DNA from: Empedobacter sedimenti
Lineage (GTDB): Bacteria > Bacteroidota > Bacteroidia > Flavobacteriales > Weeksellaceae
NCBI RefSeq assembly: GCF_030005555.1
Contig: NZ_JASCQG010000001.1
Span: forward strand, 62,001-126,000
Length of the DNA: 64,000 nt
Direction of reading: 5' to 3'
Each line of letters begins with the position of its first letter. Positions within the stretch are counted from its first letter, which is position 1. Both the position numbers and the translations under genes were made by a program. Below the pieces are notes generated by a model that was not told the DNA's origin, did not search any database, and saw only the letters and a list, made by a program, of their open reading frames with translations. Positions 25,613 to 33,270 of this stretch are shown piece by piece.

Positions 25613-25620
25613 CTGCTAAC
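25613..25620 (-). other. attI-like junction core
   Basis: CTGCTAAC on the plus strand (GTTAGCAG on the minus strand), identical to the outer core at the far end of the first cassette (24803-24810). It lies between the recombinase gene and the first cassette gene, 11 bases upstream of the latter. In a classical integron this would be the attI/cassette junction, cut after the G of GTT. Confidence 0.5.
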
Positions 25621-25623
25621 ACG

Positions 25624-25653
25624 TAAATATACGAATAATATTAAACTATCAAA
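25624..25653 (-). promoter_or_regulatory. cassette-array promoter (Pc-like)
   Basis: On the minus strand TTTG (complement of 25650-25653) is followed after 18 bases by TATATTTA (complement of 25624-25631), one base off the flavobacterial TTTG-N17-19-TAnnTTTG consensus. It points into the array, and transcription would begin near the GTTAGCAG core. This is the position of Pc in integrons. Confidence 0.45.
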
Positions 25654-25729
25654 ATATATTTATTTGATATTAATTACTTAAAATCAATTAGTTATATTTT
25701 GATTTTGTAATTTAAGGAAATTATTATTA

Positions 25730-25753
25730 TTCGTCTATTTAATTTCGTCTATT
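25730..25753 (+). repeat. direct repeat before the recombinase gene
   Basis: TTCGTCTATT occurs at 25730-25739 and again at 25744-25753, ending two bases before the ATG at 25756. The region 25648-25701 also holds inverted TCAAAATA / TATTTTGA-like motifs. These could be recombinase-binding or autoregulatory sites. Confidence 0.4.
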
Positions 25754-25755
25754 CT

Positions 25756-26613
25756 ATGAAAAATGCTAGTTTATCAAACTCTCAACAAAAAGCTTATGAC
25801 GATTATATTCAGACTCTTAAGCTTAAGTCGTATAGTCCAAACACAATTAGAACTTATAGTTCTGAGTTTCATAATTTTTTGATTGTGTTTAAAAACTATG
25901 ATCCCCACGATATTTCGACCGATTTAATAAGAAGGTATTTGGTATATTGTGCAGAAGATTTAAAATTGACAGAACATTTTATAAATTCTAAAATGAATGC
26001 GATTAAGTTTTACTATGAAAAAGTTTTGTATCAACCAAAAGTGGTTTATAATATCCCTCGTCCCAAAAAACCTTATTTATTACCAAAAGTATTGTCAGTA
26101 AAAGAAATTAAGAATTTATTTGAAGTAATAGATAATAAAAAACATCTGTTAATTCTGAAATGCATTTACGGGATGGGTTTACGTGTAAGCGAAATTGTTT
26201 CTCTTAAAATTTCAGATATTGATAGCGATTCCATGTTAGTTCATCTCAAAAATGCGAAAGGTAAAAAAGATAGAGTAGTTGTTCTACCAGATTCAATTTT
26301 GGATGAATTACGGACTTATTACAAAGAGCATTGTCCTCAAATTTATTTGTTCGAGAATAGATTTCATCAACAATATAACGTGCGAACAATACAAATGATT
26401 TTCAAAAATGGATTGAAAAAAACTCCTTCTCATAAAAATGTAGGTATTCATAGTTTACGACATTCCTACGCGACACATTTGCTAGAAGCTGGTACAGATA
26501 TTTCACTTATTCAACAACTTTTGGGTCACAATAATATCAAAACGACACTAGCTTATACGCATGTATCAAGAAAAACGATTCAAAATATTCGATCACCGTT
26601 AGATAATTTGTAA
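25756..26613 (+). CDS. tyrosine recombinase, candidate cassette integrase
   Basis: 285 residues. The N-terminal SAM-like core-binding domain covers 10-95 (YIQTLKLKSYSPNTIRTY). The catalytic domain has Arg143 (GMGLRVSE), Lys at 168-171 (AKGKKDR), His232-x-x-Arg235 (HSLRHSYATH), His258 (LLGHNN) and the nucleophile Tyr267 (LAYTHVS), so all are present. The C-terminus reads RSPLDNL, like the VRSPLD ending of integron integrases, though many Bacteroidota recombinases share it. It lacks the extra helix region that IntI1 carries between the Lys and HxxR patches. It is divergent from the array and separated from it by an attI-like core and promoter, so I infer it is the array's integrase. A hairpin terminator follows. 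Confidence 0.85.
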   Translation: MKNASLSNSQQKAYDDYIQTLKLKSYSPNTIRTYSSEFHNFLIVFKNYDPHDISTDLIRRYLVYCAEDLKLTEHFINSKMNAIKFYYEKVLYQPKVVYNIPRPKKPYLLPKVLSVKEIKNLFEVIDNKKHLLILKCIYGMGLRVSEIVSLKISDIDSDSMLVHLKNAKGKKDRVVVLPDSILDELRTYYKEHCPQIYLFENRFHQQYNVRTIQMIFKNGLKKTPSHKNVGIHSLRHSYATHLLEAGTDISLIQQLLGHNNIKTTLAYTHVSRKTIQNIRSPLDNL

Positions 26614-26617
26614 AAAA

Positions 26618-26645
26618 AATCCAGCTCATAAGCTGGATTTTATAA
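26618..26645. terminator. bidirectional terminator hairpin
   Basis: AATCCAGCT (26618-26626), loop CATA, AGCTGGATT (26631-26639), with A and T runs on the two sides. It lies between the recombinase and the convergent CocE/NonD hydrolase. Confidence 0.88.
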
Positions 26646-26647
26646 AA

Positions 26648-28501
26648 TTATTTTAAAACTGGAACTTCAATGTAAGAATCATGATAAATTCGTTGTGTTT
26701 GTTTCAAAAAGTCTTTTGCAGTAGCTTCATATACATTCATGAATTGTTGTGGATTGCGATCAGCTAACGGAAACCAAGTGTTCTGAACCTGAATCATAAT
26801 GCGATGTCCTTTTTTGAAGGTATGTCCAACATCTGGCATTGCATACGTTACATTCGTTTTCTGATTTGGTACAATCGCTTCTGGTTTTTCAAAACTATTA
26901 CGGTATTTACCTCGCATTATTTCAGCTCTGATCAAATTTTGATATCCTCCCATTAATTTTCCATTATACTTAGGTGAATTCTCAGGAAAAACATCAATCA
27001 GTTTTACTACATAATCTGCATCTGTTCCAGTAGTCGAAACAAATAAATGATTAATTACCGGACCTGTAATTGTAATATCTTCTGTCAAAACAGCTGTTTG
27101 ATAAACCATTACATCTGGACGAGTAGAAGCAAATCGTTGATCATCCACCATATATTCTCTTGATCTACTTTCCAAAACGCCTCCTTGATAAGGAACAGGA
27201 TTGTTAGGATCTGAAATATATTCGTCAAATGTTGTTGATGTAGTAGACGAATTAAAAGCTATTTTTCCGTTTGCTTGTAAATATAGTTTTTGAGTAGATA
27301 CATTTTTTGGAGGCCAAGTTTCAAATTGTTTCCATTCATTAGATCCAGTGATGAAAATTTGCGCTTCTGTTGGTTTAAAATTTCCTTTCTCTTTCAAATA
27401 ATAGTTAAAAAAAGGTAATTCAATATTTTGTTGGTAATACTCTCCTGTTGGCGAACCAAATTGCATATCACCAAATGTATCAGCTTTAGATCGTACCCAA
27501 CCACCATGAAACCAAGGACCAGCAACTAATATATTCGTTACATTTGGATTCTGCTTTTCAATAGCTTTATAGGTTTCAAAAGCTCCGTAAGCATCTTCGG
27601 CATCAAAAAAACCACCAACTGTCATTACAGCAGGTTTTACACTTGTAAGATGTGGTAAAGGATTTCGATCTTGCCAAAATTGATCATAATCTGGATGAGC
27701 AAATAAATCATTATAAAATTTGATATTTTTCTTGAAATATTTAGCTTCTAATTCTTTTACAGAACCTGCTTCCAAATAGAAACGATAATTATCCTTTATT
27801 TCAAATTCAGGACGTTTCGGTCCTTTATCTGGCGTAATAGGTTCAGGTCGAGGAACACCAAAAACAGACATAAAGTTGAACGAATCATTCAAGAATAATA
27901 CACCATTGTGATGAAAATCGTCACCCAAATACCAATTGGTAACAGGCGCTTGTGGCGAAACGGCTTTTAGGGTTGGATGAGAATTAACCAAACTCATAGT
28001 CGAGTAAAAACCAGGGTACGAAATTCCGTACATTCCAGCTTTTTGATTGTAGTTTTTCAGGTTTTTGGACAACCAATCTAACGTATCATATGTATCAGTA
28101 CTTTCGTCAATTGCTTTTTTATTTTTGGTTGTGTTAATCGGTCTAACATCTTCAAAAACACCTTCGCTCATCCATTTTCCACGTACATCTTGGTATACAA
28201 AAATAAAACCTTCGCGCATTTCAGCAGGGAAGTTTCCAAGTGATTTTTTATACTCATTTGCACCATAAGGAGCCACTGTATATGGCGTTCTGTTAAGTAA
28301 AACAGGATACTTTTTGGATTGATCTTTCGGACGATAGATAGCTGTAAATAGCTTTGTACCATCGCGCATTGGTATCATTTGTTCTATTTTTTCGTAGTTA
28401 TCGCGTACATAGGCCGAATCTGCCTTTGCATCTTGCGCATAATTTAGTGTACTAAGAAATATACAACTAAGTAGAGTTAATTTTTGCGTCGTTTTTTTCA
28501 C
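26648..28501 (-). CDS. secreted CocE/NonD family hydrolase
   Basis: Starting at GTG 28501 gives 617 residues with a proper signal peptide (KLTLLSCIFLSTLNYAQ); the longer frame to 28567 puts 22 charged residues in front. The catalytic domain belongs to the X-Pro dipeptidyl-peptidase S15 group: IPMRDGTKLFTAIYRPK, VYQDVRGKWMSEG, and the nucleophile in GISYPGFYSTM. The acid is likely in GGFFDAEDAYG and the His in MPDVGHTFKKGHR. The C-terminal jelly-roll domain (residues about 400-617) is normal for the family. Such enzymes cleave acyl groups from amino acids, esters or beta-lactams; the substrate is not predictable here. Confidence 0.9.
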   Translation of the reverse strand: MKKTTQKLTLLSCIFLSTLNYAQDAKADSAYVRDNYEKIEQMIPMRDGTKLFTAIYRPKDQSKKYPVLLNRTPYTVAPYGANEYKKSLGNFPAEMREGFIFVYQDVRGKWMSEGVFEDVRPINTTKNKKAIDESTDTYDTLDWLSKNLKNYNQKAGMYGISYPGFYSTMSLVNSHPTLKAVSPQAPVTNWYLGDDFHHNGVLFLNDSFNFMSVFGVPRPEPITPDKGPKRPEFEIKDNYRFYLEAGSVKELEAKYFKKNIKFYNDLFAHPDYDQFWQDRNPLPHLTSVKPAVMTVGGFFDAEDAYGAFETYKAIEKQNPNVTNILVAGPWFHGGWVRSKADTFGDMQFGSPTGEYYQQNIELPFFNYYLKEKGNFKPTEAQIFITGSNEWKQFETWPPKNVSTQKLYLQANGKIAFNSSTTSTTFDEYISDPNNPVPYQGGVLESRSREYMVDDQRFASTRPDVMVYQTAVLTEDITITGPVINHLFVSTTGTDADYVVKLIDVFPENSPKYNGKLMGGYQNLIRAEIMRGKYRNSFEKPEAIVPNQKTNVTYAMPDVGHTFKKGHRIMIQVQNTWFPLADRNPQQFMNVYEATAKDFLKQTQRIYHDSYIEVPVLK

Positions 28502-28675
28502 GTGAGATCTAATTTTACAATAGGATAAATGTAGGAAAGTTTTTAGTTTCTTAATTAATATTATCATGGTTTTGTGAGATTAAATTATTGGTTTGATAAA
28601 GATTTGTTTATTTTTTTTATAGAATTAATAATTAATTTAAAATTTGATTAAATTAGTTTCAAGATATTTTAGAAC

Positions 28676-29128
28676 ATGAAATTAACCGCAAAAGCATCTA
28701 TTCAGATTCAAAAACCTCAAAATGAAGTTTTTCATGCAATTATTAAAGGAGATAAAATGAATCAATATTTTATTTCGTCTTCTACAGGAGATTTAGAAAC
28801 GGGTAAAATTGTAGAGTGGAAGTTTCCTGAGTTTGACGATATTTTCCCTGTAACAGGAGCAAAAATTACGGAAAATAATTACATCTCGTTTGATTGGAGT
28901 GGCGGTGTTGATGGTATGTTGGTCGAAATTTTTCTCGAAAAAGGAGATAATGATTCTACAATTGTTAAAGTAATTGAACATGAAATGAATGATGACGAAG
29001 ATGGAATAAAACAAGTGATTGGACAAACAGAAGGTTGGGCAAATTTTTTAGCATGTTTGAAAGCTTCTTTAGAATATGGAGTTAATTTACGCAAAGGAGC
29101 TTTTGATTTTATGAAACCTAAACAATAA
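28676..29128 (+). CDS. SRPBCC family protein
   Basis: 150 residues, cytoplasmic. Begins LTAKASIQIQKPQNEVFHAI and ends WANFLACLKASLEYGV, the start and final helix of the START/Bet v1-like ligand-binding fold (AHSA1-like). Ligand unknown. First gene of a tightly packed plus-strand run; the next begins four bases after its stop. Confidence 0.85.
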   Translation: MKLTAKASIQIQKPQNEVFHAIIKGDKMNQYFISSSTGDLETGKIVEWKFPEFDDIFPVTGAKITENNYISFDWSGGVDGMLVEIFLEKGDNDSTIVKVIEHEMNDDEDGIKQVIGQTEGWANFLACLKASLEYGVNLRKGAFDFMKPKQ

Positions 29129-29132
29129 AGAA

Positions 29133-29537
29133 ATGATAACAATAGAAACGATTATTAATCAACCAATAGACATAGTTTGGAACGCCTATAACAATCCTGA
29201 AGATATTGTGAAATGGAATTTTGCAACGGAAGATTGGCATTGTCCAAAAGCTGAAAATAATTTGCAAGTTGGTGGAAATCTAAAAAGTACAATGGCTGCA
29301 AAAGATGGCAGTTTTCAGTTTGAATTTGAAGCAAAATATGATGAAATTATTCCAAATAAATTTATTCGTTATTACATAGCTGATGGACGAAAAGTAGAAA
29401 TTAACTTTCACGAAGAAGATAATTTAACTAAAATAATGATTCAATTTGATCCAGAAAATCAAAACTCAGAAGAAATGCAACAAGCAGGTTGGCAGGCTAT
29501 TCTGAATAATTTTAAACACTATATCGAAACAAAATAA
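29133..29537 (+). CDS. SRPBCC family protein (AHSA1-like)
   Basis: 134 residues. TIETIINQPIDIVWNAYNNPEDIVKWNFATEDWHCPKAEN is the typical beginning of Hsp90-activator-homologue SRPBCC proteins, and QAGWQAILNNFKHYIE the closing helix. A second, diverged member next to the preceding one. Its stop codon shares the last base with the start of the following VOC gene, so translation is coupled. Confidence 0.9.
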   Translation: MITIETIINQPIDIVWNAYNNPEDIVKWNFATEDWHCPKAENNLQVGGNLKSTMAAKDGSFQFEFEAKYDEIIPNKFIRYYIADGRKVEINFHEEDNLTKIMIQFDPENQNSEEMQQAGWQAILNNFKHYIETK

Positions 29538-29929
29538 TGGAAGAAAATAAATCAACAATAGGACAAGTTGTTTGGACAGATTTGACTGTAGAAAACGCGG
29601 ATGAATTGAAAGATTTTTATAAAGAAGTCATTGGTTGGGAAGTTAAAAACGTAGCCATGAAAGATGGTGAAGAAGAATACAATGACTATGCAATGATGTC
29701 AGCTCCTGATAGAGCTTCGGGTGGTGTTTGTACAAAACGTGGCGTAAACAAAGGGATTCCGTCACAATGGATTATGTACATTAGTGTAGAGAATGTTGCC
29801 AAAAGTTTAGCAAAAGCTTTAGAGCTTGGTGGTACTTCTATGCATGAAATTAAAAACAAAGAAGGAAAACTACAATTTGCTATTATACAAGATCCTGCTG
29901 GTGCAGTTTTCGGTTTAGCTGAAGCTTAA
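29537..29929 (+). CDS. VOC family protein
   Basis: 130 residues forming one glyoxalase/vicinal-oxygen-chelate domain: GQVVWTDLTVENADELKDFYKEVIGWEV, followed by SQWIMYISVENVAKSLAKALELGG and FAIIQDPAGAVFGLAE. These proteins bind a metal and small molecules; several act in detoxification or antibiotic resistance. No specific substrate can be read here. Fourth base after its stop begins the next gene. Confidence 0.88.
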   Translation: MEENKSTIGQVVWTDLTVENADELKDFYKEVIGWEVKNVAMKDGEEEYNDYAMMSAPDRASGGVCTKRGVNKGIPSQWIMYISVENVAKSLAKALELGGTSMHEIKNKEGKLQFAIIQDPAGAVFGLAEA

Positions 29930-29932
29930 GTA

Positions 29933-30862
29933 ATGAGAGAAAATTTTACAACAATTGATGAATATATTGACGGTTTTGTTAGTGAAAAGCGTGAAATTTT
30001 AGAAGAATTTAGACTATTTATTCAGAAGATTGTACCAGAAGCAACCGAAACGATTAATTACAAGATGCCCACTTTTCGATTAAATGGTAATTTGATACAT
30101 TTTGCGATGTTTAAAAATCATTTAGGAGTATATCCTGGAGCTGAGGCAATTGAACATTTTAAAACTGATTTAATTGATTTTAAAACTTCAAAAGGTGCAA
30201 TACAGTTTCCTTTGGATAAAGTTTTACCATATAAATTATTGCAAGAAATTATCTTGTACAAAGCTGATTTGATGAAAGATCAGAAATCTGGTGAATGGAC
30301 AAAATACAATGGTAATTGGGCTGAAGCGAATGAGAAGATTCAACAAGTTGTAAATGAAACAGAATTAGTTAAGGAATTCAAATGGGGCGGTGATGTTTAC
30401 ACTTACAATAAAAAGAATGTCTTGGCTTTTAGCGGTTTCAAAAATCATTTTGCTTTATGGTTTTACAATGGTGTTTTACTGAAAGATTCTTATCGTGTTT
30501 TAGTTAATGCAAACGAAGAAAAAACAAAAGTTTTGCGTCAATGGCGATTTAATTCTGCTGATGAAATTGATGTTGTAAAAGTAAGAGAATATGTGTTAGA
30601 AGCGATTCAATTAGTTAAAGATGGTAAAGAAATTAAACCTGAAAAACCTCAACCAAAAGAAGTGAATGGTTTATTAAAAGATATTTTAAATCAAGATGAT
30701 ACATTGTTTACCTCATTTAAAACTTTAACTATGGGTAAACAAAAGGAATACATAGAATATATAGAAGAAGCGAAACAAGAGAAAACAAAATTGACTAGAA
30801 TCGAAAAAATAAAACCGATGATTTTGGAAGGTAAAGGTTTAAATGATAAATACAGAAAATAA
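29933..30862 (+). CDS. DUF1801 / YdeI fusion protein
   Basis: 309 residues with three parts. Residues 1-115 are a DUF1801 domain (TIDEYIDGFVSEKREILEEF, ATETINYKMPTFRLNG, VYPGAEAIEHFK). Residues about 120-230 are a second DUF1801-like unit (NETELVKEFKWGGDVYTYNKKN, ALWFYNGVLLKD). Residues 235-309 are the helical YdeI/OmpD-associated tail (DDTLFTSFKTLTMGKQKEYIEYIEEAKQEKTKLTRIEKI). Cytoplasmic, function unknown. Its last base is the first base of the next ORF, so they are coupled. Confidence 0.85.
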   Translation: MRENFTTIDEYIDGFVSEKREILEEFRLFIQKIVPEATETINYKMPTFRLNGNLIHFAMFKNHLGVYPGAEAIEHFKTDLIDFKTSKGAIQFPLDKVLPYKLLQEIILYKADLMKDQKSGEWTKYNGNWAEANEKIQQVVNETELVKEFKWGGDVYTYNKKNVLAFSGFKNHFALWFYNGVLLKDSYRVLVNANEEKTKVLRQWRFNSADEIDVVKVREYVLEAIQLVKDGKEIKPEKPQPKEVNGLLKDILNQDDTLFTSFKTLTMGKQKEYIEYIEEAKQEKTKLTRIEKIKPMILEGKGLNDKYRK

Positions 30863-31326
30863 TGCAATATAATGTAGTAAGTTTTGAAGAATATTTAGAT
30901 TCAATTCCAGCAGAAAGAAAGGACGCCGTTCAGCAGATAATTGAAATTTTGAAAACCAATTTACCAACTGGTTTTGAAGAACAATTAAGCTACGGACATA
31001 TTGGTTTTGTCGTTCCTCATTCATTATATCCAAACGGTTATCATTGCGATCCTAAGTCGCCTTTGCCTTTTGTTGGGGTGGCTTCGCAGAAGAATTTTAT
31101 AGCCTTGTATCACATGGGAATTTATGCAGACGAAAAGTTATTAAATTGGTTTGTAGGAGAATATCCTAAACATTCGAAACGAAAATTAGATATGGGAAAA
31201 AGTTGTATTCGATTCAAAAAAGTGGATGATATTCCGTTCGAATTAATTGGAGAATTAGCACAAAAAATAACACCACAACAATGGATTGATCGATACGAAA
31301 GTGCTTTTATCAATCGTAAAAAATAA
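30862..31326 (+). CDS. DUF1801 family protein
   Basis: 154 residues. FEEYLDSIPAERKDAVQQIIEIL and FEEQLSYGHIGFVVPHSLYPNGYHC, followed by FVGVASQKNFIALYHMGIY, are those of a single stand-alone DUF1801 domain. Coupled to the preceding DUF1801/YdeI gene by a one-base overlap and followed closely by the DUF2461 gene. Role unknown. Confidence 0.85.
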   Translation: MQYNVVSFEEYLDSIPAERKDAVQQIIEILKTNLPTGFEEQLSYGHIGFVVPHSLYPNGYHCDPKSPLPFVGVASQKNFIALYHMGIYADEKLLNWFVGEYPKHSKRKLDMGKSCIRFKKVDDIPFELIGELAQKITPQQWIDRYESAFINRKK

Positions 31327-31330
31327 AAAA

Positions 31331-31990
31331 ATGTCAGAAATCTATACATATCTAAAAAAATTAGAGAAAAATAATAACCGAGAATGGTTTACCGAACATA
31401 AAGATGAATTTGATGTAGCGAAAAGTGAAGCTGATTTAATTTTTAATGCGATTTATCAAGAGTTAAGTAAAAAAATGGAATTAGAACCTTTGAAAATTTT
31501 TAGAGTTTACAGAGATGTTCGTTTTTCGCATGATAAAACACCTTACAAAACGCATTTTTCAGCGCAAACAGGAAGTAAGAAGCCTTATAAAAGAGGTGGT
31601 TTTTATTTTCATATTCAACCCAATAGATGTTTTATTGGTATCGGCTTTTGGGAACCAGAAAGAGATGATTTACTAAGAATTCGAAGAGAAATTGAAGCAT
31701 CTGACGAATTACAAAAAATTATTCAATCTAAAACTATTCAGAAAGAGTTTGGAGAAATGCAAGGAGAGGAAGTAAAATCAGCGCCGAAAGGTTTTTCGAA
31801 AGAACATGAACGAATAGAGTTGTTACGAAAAAAACAGTATTTATTTATCAAGAATTATACAGAAGAAGAAGTTTTAGCGAAAGATTTTCCGCAAAAGGTT
31901 ACAAAATCTATTTTGGTACTTCAACCATTTTTAGATTATATGACCGATGTTTTAACAACGGATGAAAATGGAGAATCTTTGATAAAATAA
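31331..31990 (+). CDS. DUF2461 family protein
   Basis: 219 residues from MSEIYTYLKKLEKNNNREWF; a longer frame to 31286 overlaps the previous gene and is rejected. NNREWFTEHKDEFDVAKSEAD, FRVYRDVRFSHDKTPYKTHFSAQ and GGFYFHIQPNRCFIGIGFWEP are the conserved blocks of DUF2461. Cytoplasmic, biochemical role not established. Part of the same packed run. Confidence 0.92.
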   Translation: MSEIYTYLKKLEKNNNREWFTEHKDEFDVAKSEADLIFNAIYQELSKKMELEPLKIFRVYRDVRFSHDKTPYKTHFSAQTGSKKPYKRGGFYFHIQPNRCFIGIGFWEPERDDLLRIRREIEASDELQKIIQSKTIQKEFGEMQGEEVKSAPKGFSKEHERIELLRKKQYLFIKNYTEEEVLAKDFPQKVTKSILVLQPFLDYMTDVLTTDENGESLIK

Positions 31991-32020
31991 ACAATTAAAT
32001 AACAAAAAAAACACAAAATT

Positions 32021-32467
32021 ATGGCTAAAGTACACGCTTATTTAAATTTTAATGGAGATTGCGAACAAGCTTTCAAATTTTATGAAACTGTTTTTGATAC
32101 GCAAAATATTGGGATGCATAAAATGGGGGATATGCCGCCAAGCCCAGATTTTCAAGTCCCAGAAAGTGCTAAAAACAAAGTAATGCACACTGCTTTGTTT
32201 ATTAATGAAACAACTATGCTAATGGGTTCTGATATTGTGGAAGAGTTTGGTCAAAAATACCAAGGAGGAAACAATAATTATGTAATGTTAGATGTAGAAA
32301 ATACAGAAGAAGCGCATAAGTTATATGATCGATTATCAGTTAATGCAAAGGTTTTAGAAATGCCTTTGGGAGAGCAGTTTTTTGCTGAATTATTTGCTTC
32401 TTTTATTGATCAATTTGGTACACCATGGATGATTCATTTCGAAGGAAATAAAGCTCAATCGATGTAA
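32021..32467 (+). CDS. VOC family protein (PhnB-like)
   Basis: 148 residues. AYLNFNGDCEQAFKFYETVF and MHTALFINETTMLMGSDI followed by LEMPLGEQFFAELFASFIDQFGTPWMIHFE match PhnB/3-demethylubiquinone-type VOC proteins, which often lack a defined activity. The methyltransferase gene follows with no gap. Confidence 0.9.
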   Translation: MAKVHAYLNFNGDCEQAFKFYETVFDTQNIGMHKMGDMPPSPDFQVPESAKNKVMHTALFINETTMLMGSDIVEEFGQKYQGGNNNYVMLDVENTEEAHKLYDRLSVNAKVLEMPLGEQFFAELFASFIDQFGTPWMIHFEGNKAQSM

Positions 32468-32470
32468 TTG

Positions 32471-33238
32471 ATGAACTATTTTGATCCAGAAGATGCTGCT
32501 AAAAGATACTCTATTGGTAGACCTTATTTTCATCAAAATACAATACGCAAGGTAAAAGAACAATTACAAATTGATCAATTATTAGATAAAGGTTTGGATG
32601 TTGCTTGCGGTACAGGTTTGTCTACAAAAGCACTTACAGAAATTGTTTCAATTGTTCATGGAACCGATTTGTCTGATGAAATGCTAAAAAATGCGATCAA
32701 AGATGAGAAAATAATATATCAGAAAGCAATTGCAGAAAGTCAACCGTTTTTGAATGAATTTTTTGAAATAATTACTGTTTGTTCTGGTATCCATTGGTTT
32801 GATATAGATAAATTTCTTAATGAAGCTTATAGATTATTAAAGTCTAATTATTGGCTAGTTGTGTATGATAATTTCTTTATTTCTGAAATGGAAAATACTC
32901 TACTTTTCAATAATTGGTATCAAGATGTTTATCAACAAAAATTCCCTGCTCCAAAAAGGAATAATACATATGATTGGAGTAGACAGAATATGATGAATAA
33001 AGGATTTGCAAATTATTATGAGCAAAATTTTAAAAATCCAATATCTTTTACAAGAAAGGATCTAGTTTTATATTTTACAACACAAAGTAATATTACAAAT
33101 GTTGTAGAAAGTAAGAAGGAAGATTATTCTACAATTGAGTTATGGTTAGATGAAGAACTTTCTAAGTTTTACTCCGATGATGAAGAAGTAAAAACTATTT
33201 ACTTTGGAAATTGGGTGAAATATCTGCAAAAAAAATAA
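32471..33238 (+). CDS. class I SAM-dependent methyltransferase
   Basis: 255 residues; ATG at 32471 is preferred to the TTG codon directly before it. The SAM-binding motif I is LDVACGTGLSTKAL, motif II GTDLSDEMLKNA, and IITVCSGIHWFDIDKFLNEAYRLLKSN is motif IV/post-motif. Small-molecule methyltransferase of the UbiE/Tam kind; substrate unknown. Last gene of the run, followed by a terminator. Confidence 0.9.
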   Translation: MNYFDPEDAAKRYSIGRPYFHQNTIRKVKEQLQIDQLLDKGLDVACGTGLSTKALTEIVSIVHGTDLSDEMLKNAIKDEKIIYQKAIAESQPFLNEFFEIITVCSGIHWFDIDKFLNEAYRLLKSNYWLVVYDNFFISEMENTLLFNNWYQDVYQQKFPAPKRNNTYDWSRQNMMNKGFANYYEQNFKNPISFTRKDLVLYFTTQSNITNVVESKKEDYSTIELWLDEELSKFYSDDEEVKTIYFGNWVKYLQKK

Positions 33239-33240
33239 AA

Positions 33241-33268
33241 AAACCTCTCCAACTGGAGAGGTTTTTTT
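33241..33268. terminator. bidirectional terminator hairpin
   Basis: AAACCTCTCC (33241-33250), loop AACT, GGAGAGGTTT (33255-33264), with A and T runs. Ends the eight-gene run and the convergent alkaline phosphatase gene. Confidence 0.92.
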
Positions 33269-33270
33269 AT

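Noticed and set aside
25756-26613. Recombinase as housekeeping XerC/XerD
   Set aside because: Size and motifs would allow it, but its place at the head of a repeat-bounded accessory block, divergent from it, and the IntI-like C-terminus favour a cassette role; not excluded without phylogeny.
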